From: Pseudomonadota bacterium | Lineage (GTDB): Bacteria > Pseudomonadota > Gammaproteobacteria > Burkholderiales > Burkholderiaceae_C | DNA length: 45,384 nt | Assembly: GCA_018241265.1 (NCBI GenBank) | Contig: JAFEEF010000020.1 | Span: 1-45,384 of the forward strand | Direction: 5' to 3' | Part shown: positions 27,111-35,933 of the stretch, one piece after another | How the letters are laid out: each line of letters begins with the position of its first letter | Numbering within the stretch: the stretch's first letter is position 1 | The notes under the pieces: generated by a model | Told to the model about the DNA's origin: nothing | Seen by the model: the letters and a program-made list of their open reading frames with translations, nothing else | Database searches by the model: none | Program-made: the position numbers and the translations under genes

Positions 27111-28514
27111 TCAGGCGCGTTTGGCACCGGTCTTGGCCGCGATCAGATCGGCCAGGCGCCGGCGCTCGACGCAGCGGTCGTAGCGGAACGAGTCGGCCAG
27201 CGCGACGGCCTCCGCGTCGCCCACGCCGCGGAAGCACCGCTCGTAGTCGCCCGCCATCGGCTCGGCCAGCACGATGCTGCGCACGAGGGTCTGGATCCAG
27301 CGCTTCTGGCCGAACGGGAACGGATCGAAGTCCGGATACTCCTCGGCGAACACGGCCTCGATCGGCGCCATGATGTGGCGGATCGACGCATCGGTCGTCG
27401 CCCAGCTGTCGACGCCGAGGCGCGCCTTCTTCTCGATCACCGGGCCGATCCGGCCCATCCACGGCGAGTCGGCCGCGGCATGCACCAGCCCCTGGCCGCC
27501 GATGTCCTTGTAGGCCCAGAGCGACCAGCTCGCGCCGTGGGCGGCATAGAGGTCGAGCTGGTCGGACAGCATGCGGTACTTGTCGTCCTCGCGCGCCGGG
27601 TCGCCGGCGAACACCGGGCCGAACTCGCCGACCCAGATCGGCGTGCCGGTGCGGCGCATGAAGGCGGTGCGCTCGAGGAAGGTCTGCTCGATGTGCGCAC
27701 GGTCGACGTAGACGCCGCGCGTGACGCCCGGATACGGGCCGCCGAACACCATGCCCGGCGTCTTGTAGTCGTGCACCGCATAGACGGTGTTCGGGTACGG
27801 ATCGGCGCTGTCGAACGCGGTGAACTCGGTGCCGTAGCGGTTGCCGTCGAGGAAGATCACGTGGTCGGGATCGATCGCGCGGACTGCCGCCACCACGCGG
27901 TCGTAGAACGGCTTGATGCGCAGGCCGCCCGCATCGCCCGGCTCGTTCATGATGTTGTAGCCGGCGACCGCGGCGCGGCCCTTGTAGCGGTCGGCGAAGC
28001 GCTCCCACAGGTGCACCACGCGGTCCTGGAAATGGCGGTGCCGCCAGAACATCGCATGGTGGGTCGGGTTGTTGCTGTGCCAGTCCATGTTCTGGCAGCC
28101 GGGCAGCGCGTGCAGGTCGATGATCGAGTAGAGCCCGTGGCGCTCGGCGGTCGCGATCACCGCATCGAGCCGGGCGAGGCCCGACTCCTGGATGTCGAAC
28201 GGCCGGTCGTCGTCCTCGAAGTGCCGATAGTTGACGGGGATGCGCACGTGGTTCATCCCGAGGCCGGCGAGGTAGCGGGCATCGTCGTCCGAGAAGTACG
28301 CGTCGACGAAGCGGTCGAAGAAGAGGGCATAGCGCTCGTCGCCGAGCGCACGCTTCATCGCATCGGTCTGCAGCGACTCCGTCGACGGGAACCCGGTGAG
28401 GAAGTTCTCCATGTTCAGGAAGCCGCCGATGTTGTAGCCGCGCAGCGGCACCGCACGGCCGCGCGCATCGACCAGCTGGCCGCCGCGGACCTCGAGAAAG
28501 TCGTCGTCCTTCAC
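27111..28514 (-). CDS. Cytoplasmic GH5-family glycoside hydrolase
   Basis: A 467-residue (beta/alpha)8 glycoside hydrolase of family 5 (cellulase A clan). It has LRGYNIGGFLNMENF at the start and YNIMNEPGDAGG with the acid/base Glu191. The nucleophile is Glu297 in IWVGEFGPV, with HDY between them. No signal peptide is present, so it acts in the cytoplasm on small imported glycosides rather than on polymers. GTG at 28514 overlaps the epimerase stop (GTGA), which shows coupling within the operon. Beta-glucosidase, beta-mannosidase and exo-glucanase activities are all possible in this family. Confidence 0.87.
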   Translation of the reverse strand: MKDDDFLEVRGGQLVDARGRAVPLRGYNIGGFLNMENFLTGFPSTESLQTDAMKRALGDERYALFFDRFVDAYFSDDDARYLAGLGMNHVRIPVNYRHFEDDDRPFDIQESGLARLDAVIATAERHGLYSIIDLHALPGCQNMDWHSNNPTHHAMFWRHRHFQDRVVHLWERFADRYKGRAAVAGYNIMNEPGDAGGLRIKPFYDRVVAAVRAIDPDHVIFLDGNRYGTEFTAFDSADPYPNTVYAVHDYKTPGMVFGGPYPGVTRGVYVDRAHIEQTFLERTAFMRRTGTPIWVGEFGPVFAGDPAREDDKYRMLSDQLDLYAAHGASWSLWAYKDIGGQGLVHAAADSPWMGRIGPVIEKKARLGVDSWATTDASIRHIMAPIEAVFAEEYPDFDPFPFGQKRWIQTLVRSIVLAEPMAGDYERCFRGVGDAEAVALADSFRYDRCVERRRLADLIAAKTGAKRA

Positions 28515-29536
28515 GCGGTTCGCTCCACGGTAGCCTGCGGCCTGCGCGGCCGGTAGGCATCGACCAGCCAGTCCATCGTCCGGTCCTTGGCCGCGTCGAC
28601 GATCTGCCGCTCCGGATGCGCATCGAACCAGGCCATCATCTCGCGCGCGCCTTCGGCGAACGGCGTCGTGCAGACGAACTCCGGCACGAGGCTGCGCACC
28701 TTGGCGTTGTCGAAGACGAGACTGTGCGCCATGTCGCCGAGCAACGCGTCGCCCCAGTCCTTGTCGGCCGCGGCGATCGCATCCGAGGGCACGTGCACGA
28801 GGCGCGGCGCCGCGACGCCCGCGGCGCGCGCCAGGGTCTGCACGATGACGTTCCAGCAAGGCGCTTCGTCGGACGTGACGTGGAAGGTGTCGCCGTAGGC
28901 GCGCGGATTGCACAACAGCCCGACCACGCCCTTGGCGAAATCGCGCGCATGCGTCAGCGTCCACAGCGACGAGCCGTCGCCGTGCACGACGATCTCCTTG
29001 CCGGCCCGCATGCGGGCGATCGACGTCCAGCCGCCGATCATCGGCACGACGCCGCGGTCGTAGGTGTGTGACGGCCGGATGATCGTGATCGGATAGTTCT
29101 CGGACCGATAGGCCGCGACGAGCTTCTCCTCGGCGCGGATCTTGTGCTGCGAATAGAGCCACACCATGTTGCGCAGCGGCGTCGATTCGGTGATCGGCAG
29201 GCGCGCCGGCGGCGTCTCGTAGGCCGAGGCCGAGCTGATGAAGACGTACTGTCCGGTGCGGCCGCGGAACAGGTCCAGGTCGGCGGCCACGTCGTCGGCG
29301 GTGAAGGCGACGAAGTTGATCACCGCGTCGAAGTCCATGCCGTCGGTGGCCTGCCGCACCGACGCCGGATCGCGCGCATCGCCCTTCAGGTAGCGCACGC
29401 CGTCGAGGTGCGGCCGCGCCGTGGCGAGGCCGCGGTTCAGCACCAGCACCTCGTGGCCCTGCGCGGACGCGCGCTCCACGCACGACCAGCTGAGCCGTCC
29501 GGTGCCGCCGATGAAGAGGATCCTGCGCGCGCTCAT
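28511..29536 (-). CDS. NAD(P)-dependent epimerase/dehydratase-family protein
   Basis: A 341-residue extended SDR. The N-terminal nucleotide loop is FIGGTGRLSW rather than the usual GGTGFIG. The catalytic Tyr/Lys are in YSQHK, preceded by ISSASAY, and IIRPSHTY follows. The family includes NDP-sugar epimerases and sugar-lactone-linked reductases, and the substrate cannot be chosen from the sequence. An AAGGA site precedes ATG 29536. It lies 18 bases after the binding-protein gene, within the sugar operon. Confidence 0.85.
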   Translation of the reverse strand: MSARRILFIGGTGRLSWSCVERASAQGHEVLVLNRGLATARPHLDGVRYLKGDARDPASVRQATDGMDFDAVINFVAFTADDVAADLDLFRGRTGQYVFISSASAYETPPARLPITESTPLRNMVWLYSQHKIRAEEKLVAAYRSENYPITIIRPSHTYDRGVVPMIGGWTSIARMRAGKEIVVHGDGSSLWTLTHARDFAKGVVGLLCNPRAYGDTFHVTSDEAPCWNVIVQTLARAAGVAAPRLVHVPSDAIAAADKDWGDALLGDMAHSLVFDNAKVRSLVPEFVCTTPFAEGAREMMAWFDAHPERQIVDAAKDRTMDWLVDAYRPRRPQATVERTA

Positions 29537-29554
29537 CCGTGGTCCTTCCGTGCG

Positions 29555-30814
29555 TCACTTGTCCGCGGTCAGGATCGCCGCATAGCGGTCGAGCGCCTCG
29601 TCGGTCTTCATGTCGGTGTTGAAGTACTCGCTGACGAGGTCGACCACCGAGCCCATCGCATCCGCCGACAGGATCAGCGCCGAGTTGCGCACCACCGTCG
29701 TTCCCTTCGTGTAGGTCTGCGCCGCGATCTGCACGCAGTCGTCGAAGCCGGCATTGCCGATCACCGGCACGTCGGTGCGCGGCGGGATCGAACCGTGCTT
29801 GAGGTTCACGTCGAGCTGCACCTGCGGCGCCATCACGACCTTGGCGAACATCTGCTGCGCCTTCTCGGCGTCGGCGCTCTTCTGCTTCGGGAACGCGATG
29901 ACGTCGCCGGTCAGCACGAAGACGCCGCCCGGCAGCCCGCAGCCGAAGTCGACGCCGGGCTTCTTGCCGGCCGCGACGAACTCGGCCTTGCCCCAGTCGC
30001 CGAGGATCTGCATGCCGGCCTGGCCCGAGATCACGAGGTTGGTGGTCGGCTGCCAGGCGCGGCCCGAGCTGCCCTTGTCGATGTACTTCGACAGGCGCCG
30101 GAAGGTCTCGAACACCTTGCGCTGCGTCTCGTCCTTCATCGCCTTCGGGTCACGCTGCACGTAGACCGCCTGCCAATGGTCCTTGCCGCCGACCGCCGAC
30201 ATCACCGCATCCCAGGTCCAGCGGTACTGCTGCGCGTTGCCGCCGAGCGCCAGCGGTATCACGCCGCTGGCCTTGAGCTTGTCGAGCGCGGCGAAGAACT
30301 CGTCGTTGATCTCGGTCGGCGGCTTGTCGATGCCGGCCTTCTTGAGCACCGGGATGTTGTAGTAGAGCCGGTTCATGCTCGTGATGTCGACCGGCGCGAG
30401 ATAGACCTTGCCGTTGAACGAGATGCCGTCCAGGATCTCCTTCGGCAGCACCTTGGCCCAGCCCTCGGCGCGCGCCACGGCGTCGATGTCGGCGAGCTGG
30501 CCCTTCTTCAGCAGGTCGTCGAAGATGCGCGAGAACGCGAACTGGCTCGCCGTCGGCGGATTGCCGCCGAGGATGCGGTTGACGGTGATCGCCATCACGT
30601 TGTTGCCGGTCGGCGCCGGCGTGTTGACGAACTTGCCGCCCGACGCCTCGTAGGCATCCGCCATCACCTTCAGCATCGTGCGTTCGCCGGCGCCGGTCCA
30701 GACGTTGACGAGCTCGACGGACGGCCCGTCGGCCGCGATCGCCGCCGGCGTGCCGCAGGCCAGCAGACATGCCGCGGCGCAGGCCGCCAGCTTGGTCCAG
30801 GGGTGCGTCTTCAT
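29555..30814 (-). CDS. ABC transporter sugar-binding protein
   Basis: A 419-residue periplasmic binding protein of the MalE/UgpB-like cluster B. A signal peptide spans about residues 1-28 (hydrophobic ACAAACLLACG, cleavage near AIAA-DG). The family features VELVNVWTGAGERTMLKVM near the mature N-terminus and ISGQAGMQILGDWGKAEF are present. It delivers a sugar or oligosaccharide to the adjacent permeases. An AAGGAG site lies ahead of the ATG. The Cys in the signal region is not in a clear lipobox, so it is probably free in the periplasm. Confidence 0.92.
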   Translation of the reverse strand: MKTHPWTKLAACAAACLLACGTPAAIAADGPSVELVNVWTGAGERTMLKVMADAYEASGGKFVNTPAPTGNNVMAITVNRILGGNPPTASQFAFSRIFDDLLKKGQLADIDAVARAEGWAKVLPKEILDGISFNGKVYLAPVDITSMNRLYYNIPVLKKAGIDKPPTEINDEFFAALDKLKASGVIPLALGGNAQQYRWTWDAVMSAVGGKDHWQAVYVQRDPKAMKDETQRKVFETFRRLSKYIDKGSSGRAWQPTTNLVISGQAGMQILGDWGKAEFVAAGKKPGVDFGCGLPGGVFVLTGDVIAFPKQKSADAEKAQQMFAKVVMAPQVQLDVNLKHGSIPPRTDVPVIGNAGFDDCVQIAAQTYTKGTTVVRNSALILSADAMGSVVDLVSEYFNTDMKTDEALDRYAAILTADK

Positions 30815-30861
30815 CGATGTCTCCTTCGTGCAGGGCGCCGCCGGACCGACCGGCGGCAGGT

Positions 30862-31953
30862 TCAGATGCGCATCTCCGTCGACTGGTCGAACAGCGATGC
30901 GCGCTCGGACGCGAAACCCATGGGTATGCGGTCGCCGCGGCGCACCGCGACGCGCGCATGCGTGCGTATCGCGATGCGTGCGCCGGCCAGCTCCGACCAC
31001 AGCACCGTTTCGCTGCCCAGCGATTCGCGCAACGTGACGGTGCCGGTCCAGCGCACGTCCGCCCGGGCCGCTTCGGCATCGATCAGGATGTCCTCGGGCC
31101 GGATGCCGACGATCGCCTGGCCGGCCGCCGGCGCTTCCGGCGCGAACGCATAGCGCGGCAGCAGCATCGCGACGTCGCCGGCATGGACGCCGGGCACGCT
31201 GCCGCTGCGCGACAGCATGCCGGGGATGAAGTTCATCGGCGGCGAGCCGAGGAAGCTCGCGACGAAGCGGTTGGCCGGCCGGTGGTAGACGGTGTCGGGA
31301 TCGGCGAGCTGCTGGATCACGCCGCCCTTCATCACCGCGATGCGATCGGCCAGGCTCAGCGCCTCGACCTGATCGTGGGTGACGTAGACCGTGGTGTTGC
31401 CGAGGCGCTGGTGCAGCTGCTTGATCTCGACGCGCAGCTCGGCGCGCATCTGCGCATCGAGGTTGGACAGCGGCTCGTCGAACAGCGAGACCTCGACGTC
31501 GCGCACCAGCGACCGGCCGATCGCGACGCGCTGGCGCTGGCCGCCCGACAGCGCCGACGGCTTGCGGCGCAGCAGCGGCACGAGGCCGAGCAGTTCGGCG
31601 GCGCGCTGCACGCGGGTCTCGATCTCGTGCTTCGGCAGGCCGGCGACGCGCAGCGCGAACGCGAGGTTGCCGTAGACGTCCATCGCGGGATAGAGCGCAT
31701 ACGACTGGAACACCATCGCGATGCCGCGGTCCTTGGGCTCGGTCCACGTCACGTCGCGCTCGCCGATCGAGATGCGGCCGCCGGCGATGTCGACGAGCCC
31801 GGCGATCGCGTTCAGCAAGGTCGACTTGCCGCAGCCCGACGGACCGAGCAGCACGAGGAACTCGCCGGCCGCGATCTCGAGGTCGAGGCCGGCGATCACC
31901 GGCGTGCCGTTGAAGGCGACCGACAGCTGCTCGGTGCGGATGCGCTGCGCCAC
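30862..31953 (-). CDS. ABC transporter ATPase, MalK/UgpC-type
   Basis: A 363-residue sugar ABC ATPase. Walker A GPSGCGKST is at about residues 37-45, the signature is LSGGQRQRVAIGRSL, Walker B is VSLFDEPLSNLD and the switch His is in VTHDQVEA. The C-terminal 120 residues form the TOBE/regulatory domain (IVGIRPEDILI). It powers the adjacent permease pair. The GTG start lies two bases after the permease stop. Confidence 0.94.
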   Translation of the reverse strand: MAQRIRTEQLSVAFNGTPVIAGLDLEIAAGEFLVLLGPSGCGKSTLLNAIAGLVDIAGGRISIGERDVTWTEPKDRGIAMVFQSYALYPAMDVYGNLAFALRVAGLPKHEIETRVQRAAELLGLVPLLRRKPSALSGGQRQRVAIGRSLVRDVEVSLFDEPLSNLDAQMRAELRVEIKQLHQRLGNTTVYVTHDQVEALSLADRIAVMKGGVIQQLADPDTVYHRPANRFVASFLGSPPMNFIPGMLSRSGSVPGVHAGDVAMLLPRYAFAPEAPAAGQAIVGIRPEDILIDAEAARADVRWTGTVTLRESLGSETVLWSELAGARIAIRTHARVAVRRGDRIPMGFASERASLFDQSTEMRI

Positions 31954-31955
31954 CT

Positions 31956-32885
31956 TCAGCCCTTCACCGCGCCGGCGGCGATGCCGCGCGCGAACCACTT
32001 GCCCGACAGGAAGTAGATCAGGAGCGGGATCAGCGCGGTCTGCAAGGTGGCGGCCATGTCGACGTCGTACTCGTGCACGCCGAGCTCGGCCGACACCAGG
32101 AGGTTGAGCTGGGCCGTCATCGGCAGGTTGTCGCGGCCGGCGAAGACGATGCCGAGCAGGTAGTCGTTCCAGCTCGCGGTCGCCTGCCAGATCAGCGCGA
32201 CGACGATGATCGGCCTGGACATCGGCAGCAGGATCCGGAAGAAGATCCGCCAGTAGCCGGCGCCGTCGACGCGTGCCGCCTTGAACACCTCGACCGGCAG
32301 GCCGGCGAAGTAGTTGCGGAACATCAGGGTCGTGATCGGCATGCCGAAGATCACGTGCACCGCGATCACGCCGGCGAGCGTGCCGTACTGGCCGAAGAAC
32401 GCCGAGATGCTGATCATCGGGAACACGAAGACCTGGTACGGGATGAAGATCGCGAACAGCATGATCGCGAACCCGAGGTTGGCGCCGCGGAAGCGCCAGT
32501 AGGTCAGCCCGTAGCCGTTGACGGCACCGAAGAAGACCGCGAGCAGCACGCTCGGCACGACGATCTTCACCGAGTTGGCGAAGCCGCCGTGGATGCCGGC
32601 GCACTCGAGGCCGGTGCAGGCGCTCGACCAGGCCTTCTGCCAGGCGTCTAGGCTGGGCGCGATCGGCCACGCAAGCGCGCTGCCGCCGCGGATCTCGGGC
32701 ATGGTCTTCAGCGCCGTCGCGACCATGATGTAGATCGGCATCAGGAAGAACGCGGTCGACGCGACGAGCAATGCGTAGACCGCGATGCGCGCCGGCGACG
32801 GCAGCCGGCGCGGCGCGGGCGCTGCCGAGCGCAGGGGGAGGGCTTGGGTTGCCTGCACGCCGCCTGCCCGCCGCTTACCGGCCAC
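31956..32885 (-). CDS. ABC sugar permease, MalG-type
   Basis: A 309-residue inner-membrane protein with about six hydrophobic segments, the first at 35-55 (VYALLVASTAFFLMPIYI). The coupling-helix EAA motif reads VFKAARVDGAGYWRIFFRILLP, as in MalG/AraQ permeases. The N-terminal 30 residues are basic and cytoplasmic. GTG at 32885 overlaps the end of the MalF-type gene by 11 bases. Confidence 0.92.
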   Translation of the reverse strand: MAGKRRAGGVQATQALPLRSAAPAPRRLPSPARIAVYALLVASTAFFLMPIYIMVATALKTMPEIRGGSALAWPIAPSLDAWQKAWSSACTGLECAGIHGGFANSVKIVVPSVLLAVFFGAVNGYGLTYWRFRGANLGFAIMLFAIFIPYQVFVFPMISISAFFGQYGTLAGVIAVHVIFGMPITTLMFRNYFAGLPVEVFKAARVDGAGYWRIFFRILLPMSRPIIVVALIWQATASWNDYLLGIVFAGRDNLPMTAQLNLLVSAELGVHEYDVDMAATLQTALIPLLIYFLSGKWFARGIAAGAVKG

Positions 32886-33756
32886 GCAGCGAGCGCCGGC
32901 GCTGCCACATCTGCCAGCCGAGCAGCGGCGCGGCGACCGCGATCGTCGTCAGCAGCATCGTCGATGCGCCCGCGGCCGCGAGGCCGATGTTGGAGCGCTC
33001 GAACAGGTACTCCATGACGAACTTCGACGGCACGTCGGTCGAGATGCCGGGGCCGCCGCCGGTCATCGCGATGACGAGGTCGTAGTTCTTGACCGCGCCG
33101 GTGCCGAGCAGCGCGACGCAGGTCAGCACGACCGGCACGATCATCGGCGGCACGACGCCGAGGTAGACGCGCCACGCCGGTATGCCGTCGACGCGCGTGA
33201 CCTTCCACAGGTCCTCGTCGATCGAGCGCAGGCCGGCGAGCATCAGCACCATCACGACGCCGACGCTCTGCCAGATGCCGGCGAAGACCAGCGTGTAGAG
33301 GGCCATGCCGCGATCGGTGAGCCAGTCGAAGGTGAACGTCGACCAGCCATGGTCGCGCACGAACTTCTGCAGGCCGAGCTCCGGATCGAGGTACCACTTC
33401 CAGACCTCGCCGGTGACGATGAACGACAGCGCATGCGGGCAGAGGAAGACGGTGCGGAAGAAGTTCTCGCCGCGCACGCGCTGATCGACCAGCACCGCGA
33501 GCAGGTAGCCGACGACGAGGCAGCCGACGATGTACAGCGCGCCGAACACGAACAGGTTGTGCATCGCGATGCGCCAGCGGTAGTCGGCGTAGAGCCGCAC
33601 CCACTGGCCCGCCCCGGCGAGCGTCAGGTCGGGGATGGACTTGGAGTTCGTGAAGGACACGAAGACGGTCCACGCCAGGCAGCCGACATAGACCACGACG
33701 ACCGTCAGGATCATCGGGAGCAGGGCGAGCTTGGGCATGAGCCGCGTGGGCGCCAT
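32875..33756 (-). CDS. ABC sugar permease, MalF-type
   Basis: A 293-residue permease and the first gene of the sugar operon. It has six hydrophobic segments starting LALLPMILTVVVVYVGCLAW. The coupling motif is DEDLWKVTRVDGIPAWRVYLGVVPP, and AMTGGGPGISTDV is typical of the MalF/UgpA class. I chose ATG at 33756 because upstream codons are charged and unlike the family. It pairs with the MalG-type protein. Confidence 0.92.
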   Translation of the reverse strand: MAPTRLMPKLALLPMILTVVVVYVGCLAWTVFVSFTNSKSIPDLTLAGAGQWVRLYADYRWRIAMHNLFVFGALYIVGCLVVGYLLAVLVDQRVRGENFFRTVFLCPHALSFIVTGEVWKWYLDPELGLQKFVRDHGWSTFTFDWLTDRGMALYTLVFAGIWQSVGVVMVLMLAGLRSIDEDLWKVTRVDGIPAWRVYLGVVPPMIVPVVLTCVALLGTGAVKNYDLVIAMTGGGPGISTDVPSKFVMEYLFERSNIGLAAAGASTMLLTTIAVAAPLLGWQMWQRRRSLRGR

Positions 33757-33884
33757 ATCGTTCTGTCGTGTGGTCGAACTAATGTGCCCGGCGGCGCGGC
33801 GCAACCGCATCCGTGGATACCCCGAGCGCCGGACGGCCGCAAAACGACTCGACGAGCCGATGCCGCTGCGACTAGGATGGCGCG
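33757..33884. promoter_or_regulatory. Divergent promoter region, sugar ABC operon / SDR-ROK operon
   Basis: This 128-base gap separates two divergent starts and is the likely binding site of the ROK regulator encoded at 34690. A TAGGAT box at 33875-33880 is a possible -10 element, but it lies very close to the SDR start. No convincing inverted repeat was found by eye. Confidence 0.35.
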
Positions 33885-34640
33885 ATGCATGCACCCGCCC
33901 GTACCGATCGTCCCATCCTGCTCGTGACCGGCGGCAGCCGGGGCATAGGCGCCGCCGCGGCGCGGCTCGCGGGCAGCCGCGGCTTCGATGTCGCGGTCAA
34001 CTACAAGCAGGATGCGGCCGCCGCCGATGCCGTCGTGGCCGACATCGAGCGCGGCGGCGGGCGCGCGATCGCCGTGCAGGGCGACCTGTCGAACGAAGCC
34101 GACGTCGAGCGGATGTACGCGGCGATCGACGCGCGGCTCGGCCGCCTGACGCACCTCGCCTGCAACACCGGCGTCGTCACGCCGATGGGTCGGGTCGAAG
34201 CGATGCAGACGGCATGGCTGCGCGAGGTGTTCGAGGTCAACGTGTACGGCACCTTCTATGCGGTGCGTGCCGCGGTGCCGCGCATCTCGACGCGGCACGG
34301 CGGCCGGGGCGGCGCGATCGTGCTGGTGTCGTCGATCGTCGCGACGCTAGGCGCGCCGAACACCTACGTCTGGTATGCGGCGTCCAAGGGCGCGATCGAC
34401 ACCATGGCCAAGGGCCTGTCGGTCGAGCTCGCCGACGACGGCATCCGCGTCAATGCGGTGACGCCGGGCCTCACCGACACCGGCGTGAATCCGCCCGAAC
34501 GCATCGCGCAGGTCGCGCCGATGATCCCGATGAAGCGCGCCGGCGAGCCGCCCGAGGTCGCCGAGTGCATCGTGTTCCTGTTGTCGGACGCGGCGTCGTA
34601 CGTCACCGGCGCCAACCTGCGCGTATCGGGAGGCCGCTGA
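33885..34640 (+). CDS. Short-chain dehydrogenase, glucose-1-dehydrogenase-like
   Basis: A 251-residue SDR with TGGSRGIG, VSSIVAT and YAASK. The usual NNAG loop reads CNTG here, which is uncommon but known in glucose-dehydrogenase-like members. NYKQDAAAADAV after the second strand suggests NADP. It is divergent from the sugar ABC operon and upstream of the ROK regulator. A sugar-related oxidoreductase role is likely; the substrate is unknown. Confidence 0.86.
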   Translation: MHAPARTDRPILLVTGGSRGIGAAAARLAGSRGFDVAVNYKQDAAAADAVVADIERGGGRAIAVQGDLSNEADVERMYAAIDARLGRLTHLACNTGVVTPMGRVEAMQTAWLREVFEVNVYGTFYAVRAAVPRISTRHGGRGGAIVLVSSIVATLGAPNTYVWYAASKGAIDTMAKGLSVELADDGIRVNAVTPGLTDTGVNPPERIAQVAPMIPMKRAGEPPEVAECIVFLLSDAASYVTGANLRVSGGR

Positions 34641-34689
34641 CGCGCGTCCTGCTCTCGGTCCATCGTCGTCTTCACTTCAAGCGCCCGCC

Positions 34690-35916
34690 TTGGCTACGCC
34701 TCCGATCAAGGGTGACCAGCAGCTCGTCAAGAACATCAACCGCATGGCGCTGCTGCGCCTGCTGCGCGAGCACAACGGCATCGCACGCGCCGACCTGACC
34801 GAGCTGAGCGGGCTGACGCGATCGACCGTCAGCGTGCTGATCAAGGACCTGATCGAGGAGGGCTGGCTGGTCGAGGGCGACGCCCACGCCACCGGCGCGA
34901 TCGGCCGGCGGCCGACGCCGCTCGGCCTCGACGGCACGCGGCTCGTGCTGCTCGGCGCCGACCTCGGACCCGACGCGATCCGCGTCGCCGCGACGTCGAT
35001 CCGCGGCGAGCTGCTGGCCTCGCGCCAGCTCGCGTTGCGATCGAAGGATCCGGACCGCGCCTGTCGGCAGCTCGTCGAGATGGCGCTGGCGATCGCCGGC
35101 GAGGTCACCGCGCGCGGCGAACGGCTGCTCGGGCTCGGCGTCGGACTGCATGGCGCGATCGACAAGCGCTCGGGCGTGCTCGAGTTCGCGCCCAACATCG
35201 GCTGGCGGCAGGTCGAGGTCGGCCGCCGTCTGCGCGGGCTGCTCGATACGGCGGGGCTGGACGGCGTCCCGGTCTACCTGCAGAACGAGGCCGACCTCGC
35301 GGCGGTCGGCGAATCGGAGTTCGGCGACCGGCCGGTGGACGACCCGCTGGTCTATGTGAGCTGCGGCGTCGGCGTCGGCGCCGGCATCATCCTCAACGAG
35401 GCGCTCTTCACCGGCGTCAGCGGCTCGGCCGGCGAGATCGGCCACAGCACGCTCGTCATCCACGGCGCGGCCTGCTCGTGCGGACGGCTGGGCTGCGCCG
35501 AGGCCTACATCGGGCTGAAGGCGATCGCCGCCGCGGCCGGCTGCCTGCAAGGCGCGCAGATCCAGCGGCGCGCGCTGCGCGAGCGCATGGACGCGGGCGA
35601 CAAGCCGGCCCGCGCCGCCTTCGCACGCGCCGGCGCGTCGCTCGGCGTCCTGCTGCAGAACGTCTGGACCACCTTCAATCCGCAGGCCATCGTGCTCGGC
35701 GGCGAGACGGTGTCGCTCGGCGGATCGGCATTGCTCGACGCCACGATGGAAGTGCTGGCCGGCTACGTCACGCGCGCCGGCATGCCGCCGCCCGCGGTGC
35801 GGATGGCCAAGTACGGCGACCTGGCGACGGCGGTGGGCGGCGCGGCGTACCTGCTGCATGCGACCTTGCACCCGCACCAGCCGGCCTTGCACACGCGGTA
35901 CGTGACTCCGGCGTAG
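34690..35916 (+). CDS. ROK-family transcriptional repressor (XylR/NagC-like)
   Basis: A 408-residue ROK regulator. The N-terminal winged helix (residues about 12-70) contains ARADLTELSGLTRSTVSVLIKDL. The sugar-kinase-like fold follows with an ATP-type loop LLGADLG, the zinc motif CSCGRLGCAEAY, and GEIGHSTLV. ROK repressors release DNA on binding a sugar, so it probably controls the neighbouring ABC/GH5 operon. The start is TTG at 34690; no better start fits the helix-turn-helix. Confidence 0.92.
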   Translation: MATPPIKGDQQLVKNINRMALLRLLREHNGIARADLTELSGLTRSTVSVLIKDLIEEGWLVEGDAHATGAIGRRPTPLGLDGTRLVLLGADLGPDAIRVAATSIRGELLASRQLALRSKDPDRACRQLVEMALAIAGEVTARGERLLGLGVGLHGAIDKRSGVLEFAPNIGWRQVEVGRRLRGLLDTAGLDGVPVYLQNEADLAAVGESEFGDRPVDDPLVYVSCGVGVGAGIILNEALFTGVSGSAGEIGHSTLVIHGAACSCGRLGCAEAYIGLKAIAAAAGCLQGAQIQRRALRERMDAGDKPARAAFARAGASLGVLLQNVWTTFNPQAIVLGGETVSLGGSALLDATMEVLAGYVTRAGMPPPAVRMAKYGDLATAVGGAAYLLHATLHPHQPALHTRYVTPA

Positions 35917-35933
35917 CGCTTCGGCCAGCCGGG

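Noticed and set aside
29144-31153. A 669-codon plus-strand frame across the sugar-binding protein and ATPase region
   Set aside because: It is a shadow of strong minus-strand genes with signal peptide, Walker and signature motifs.
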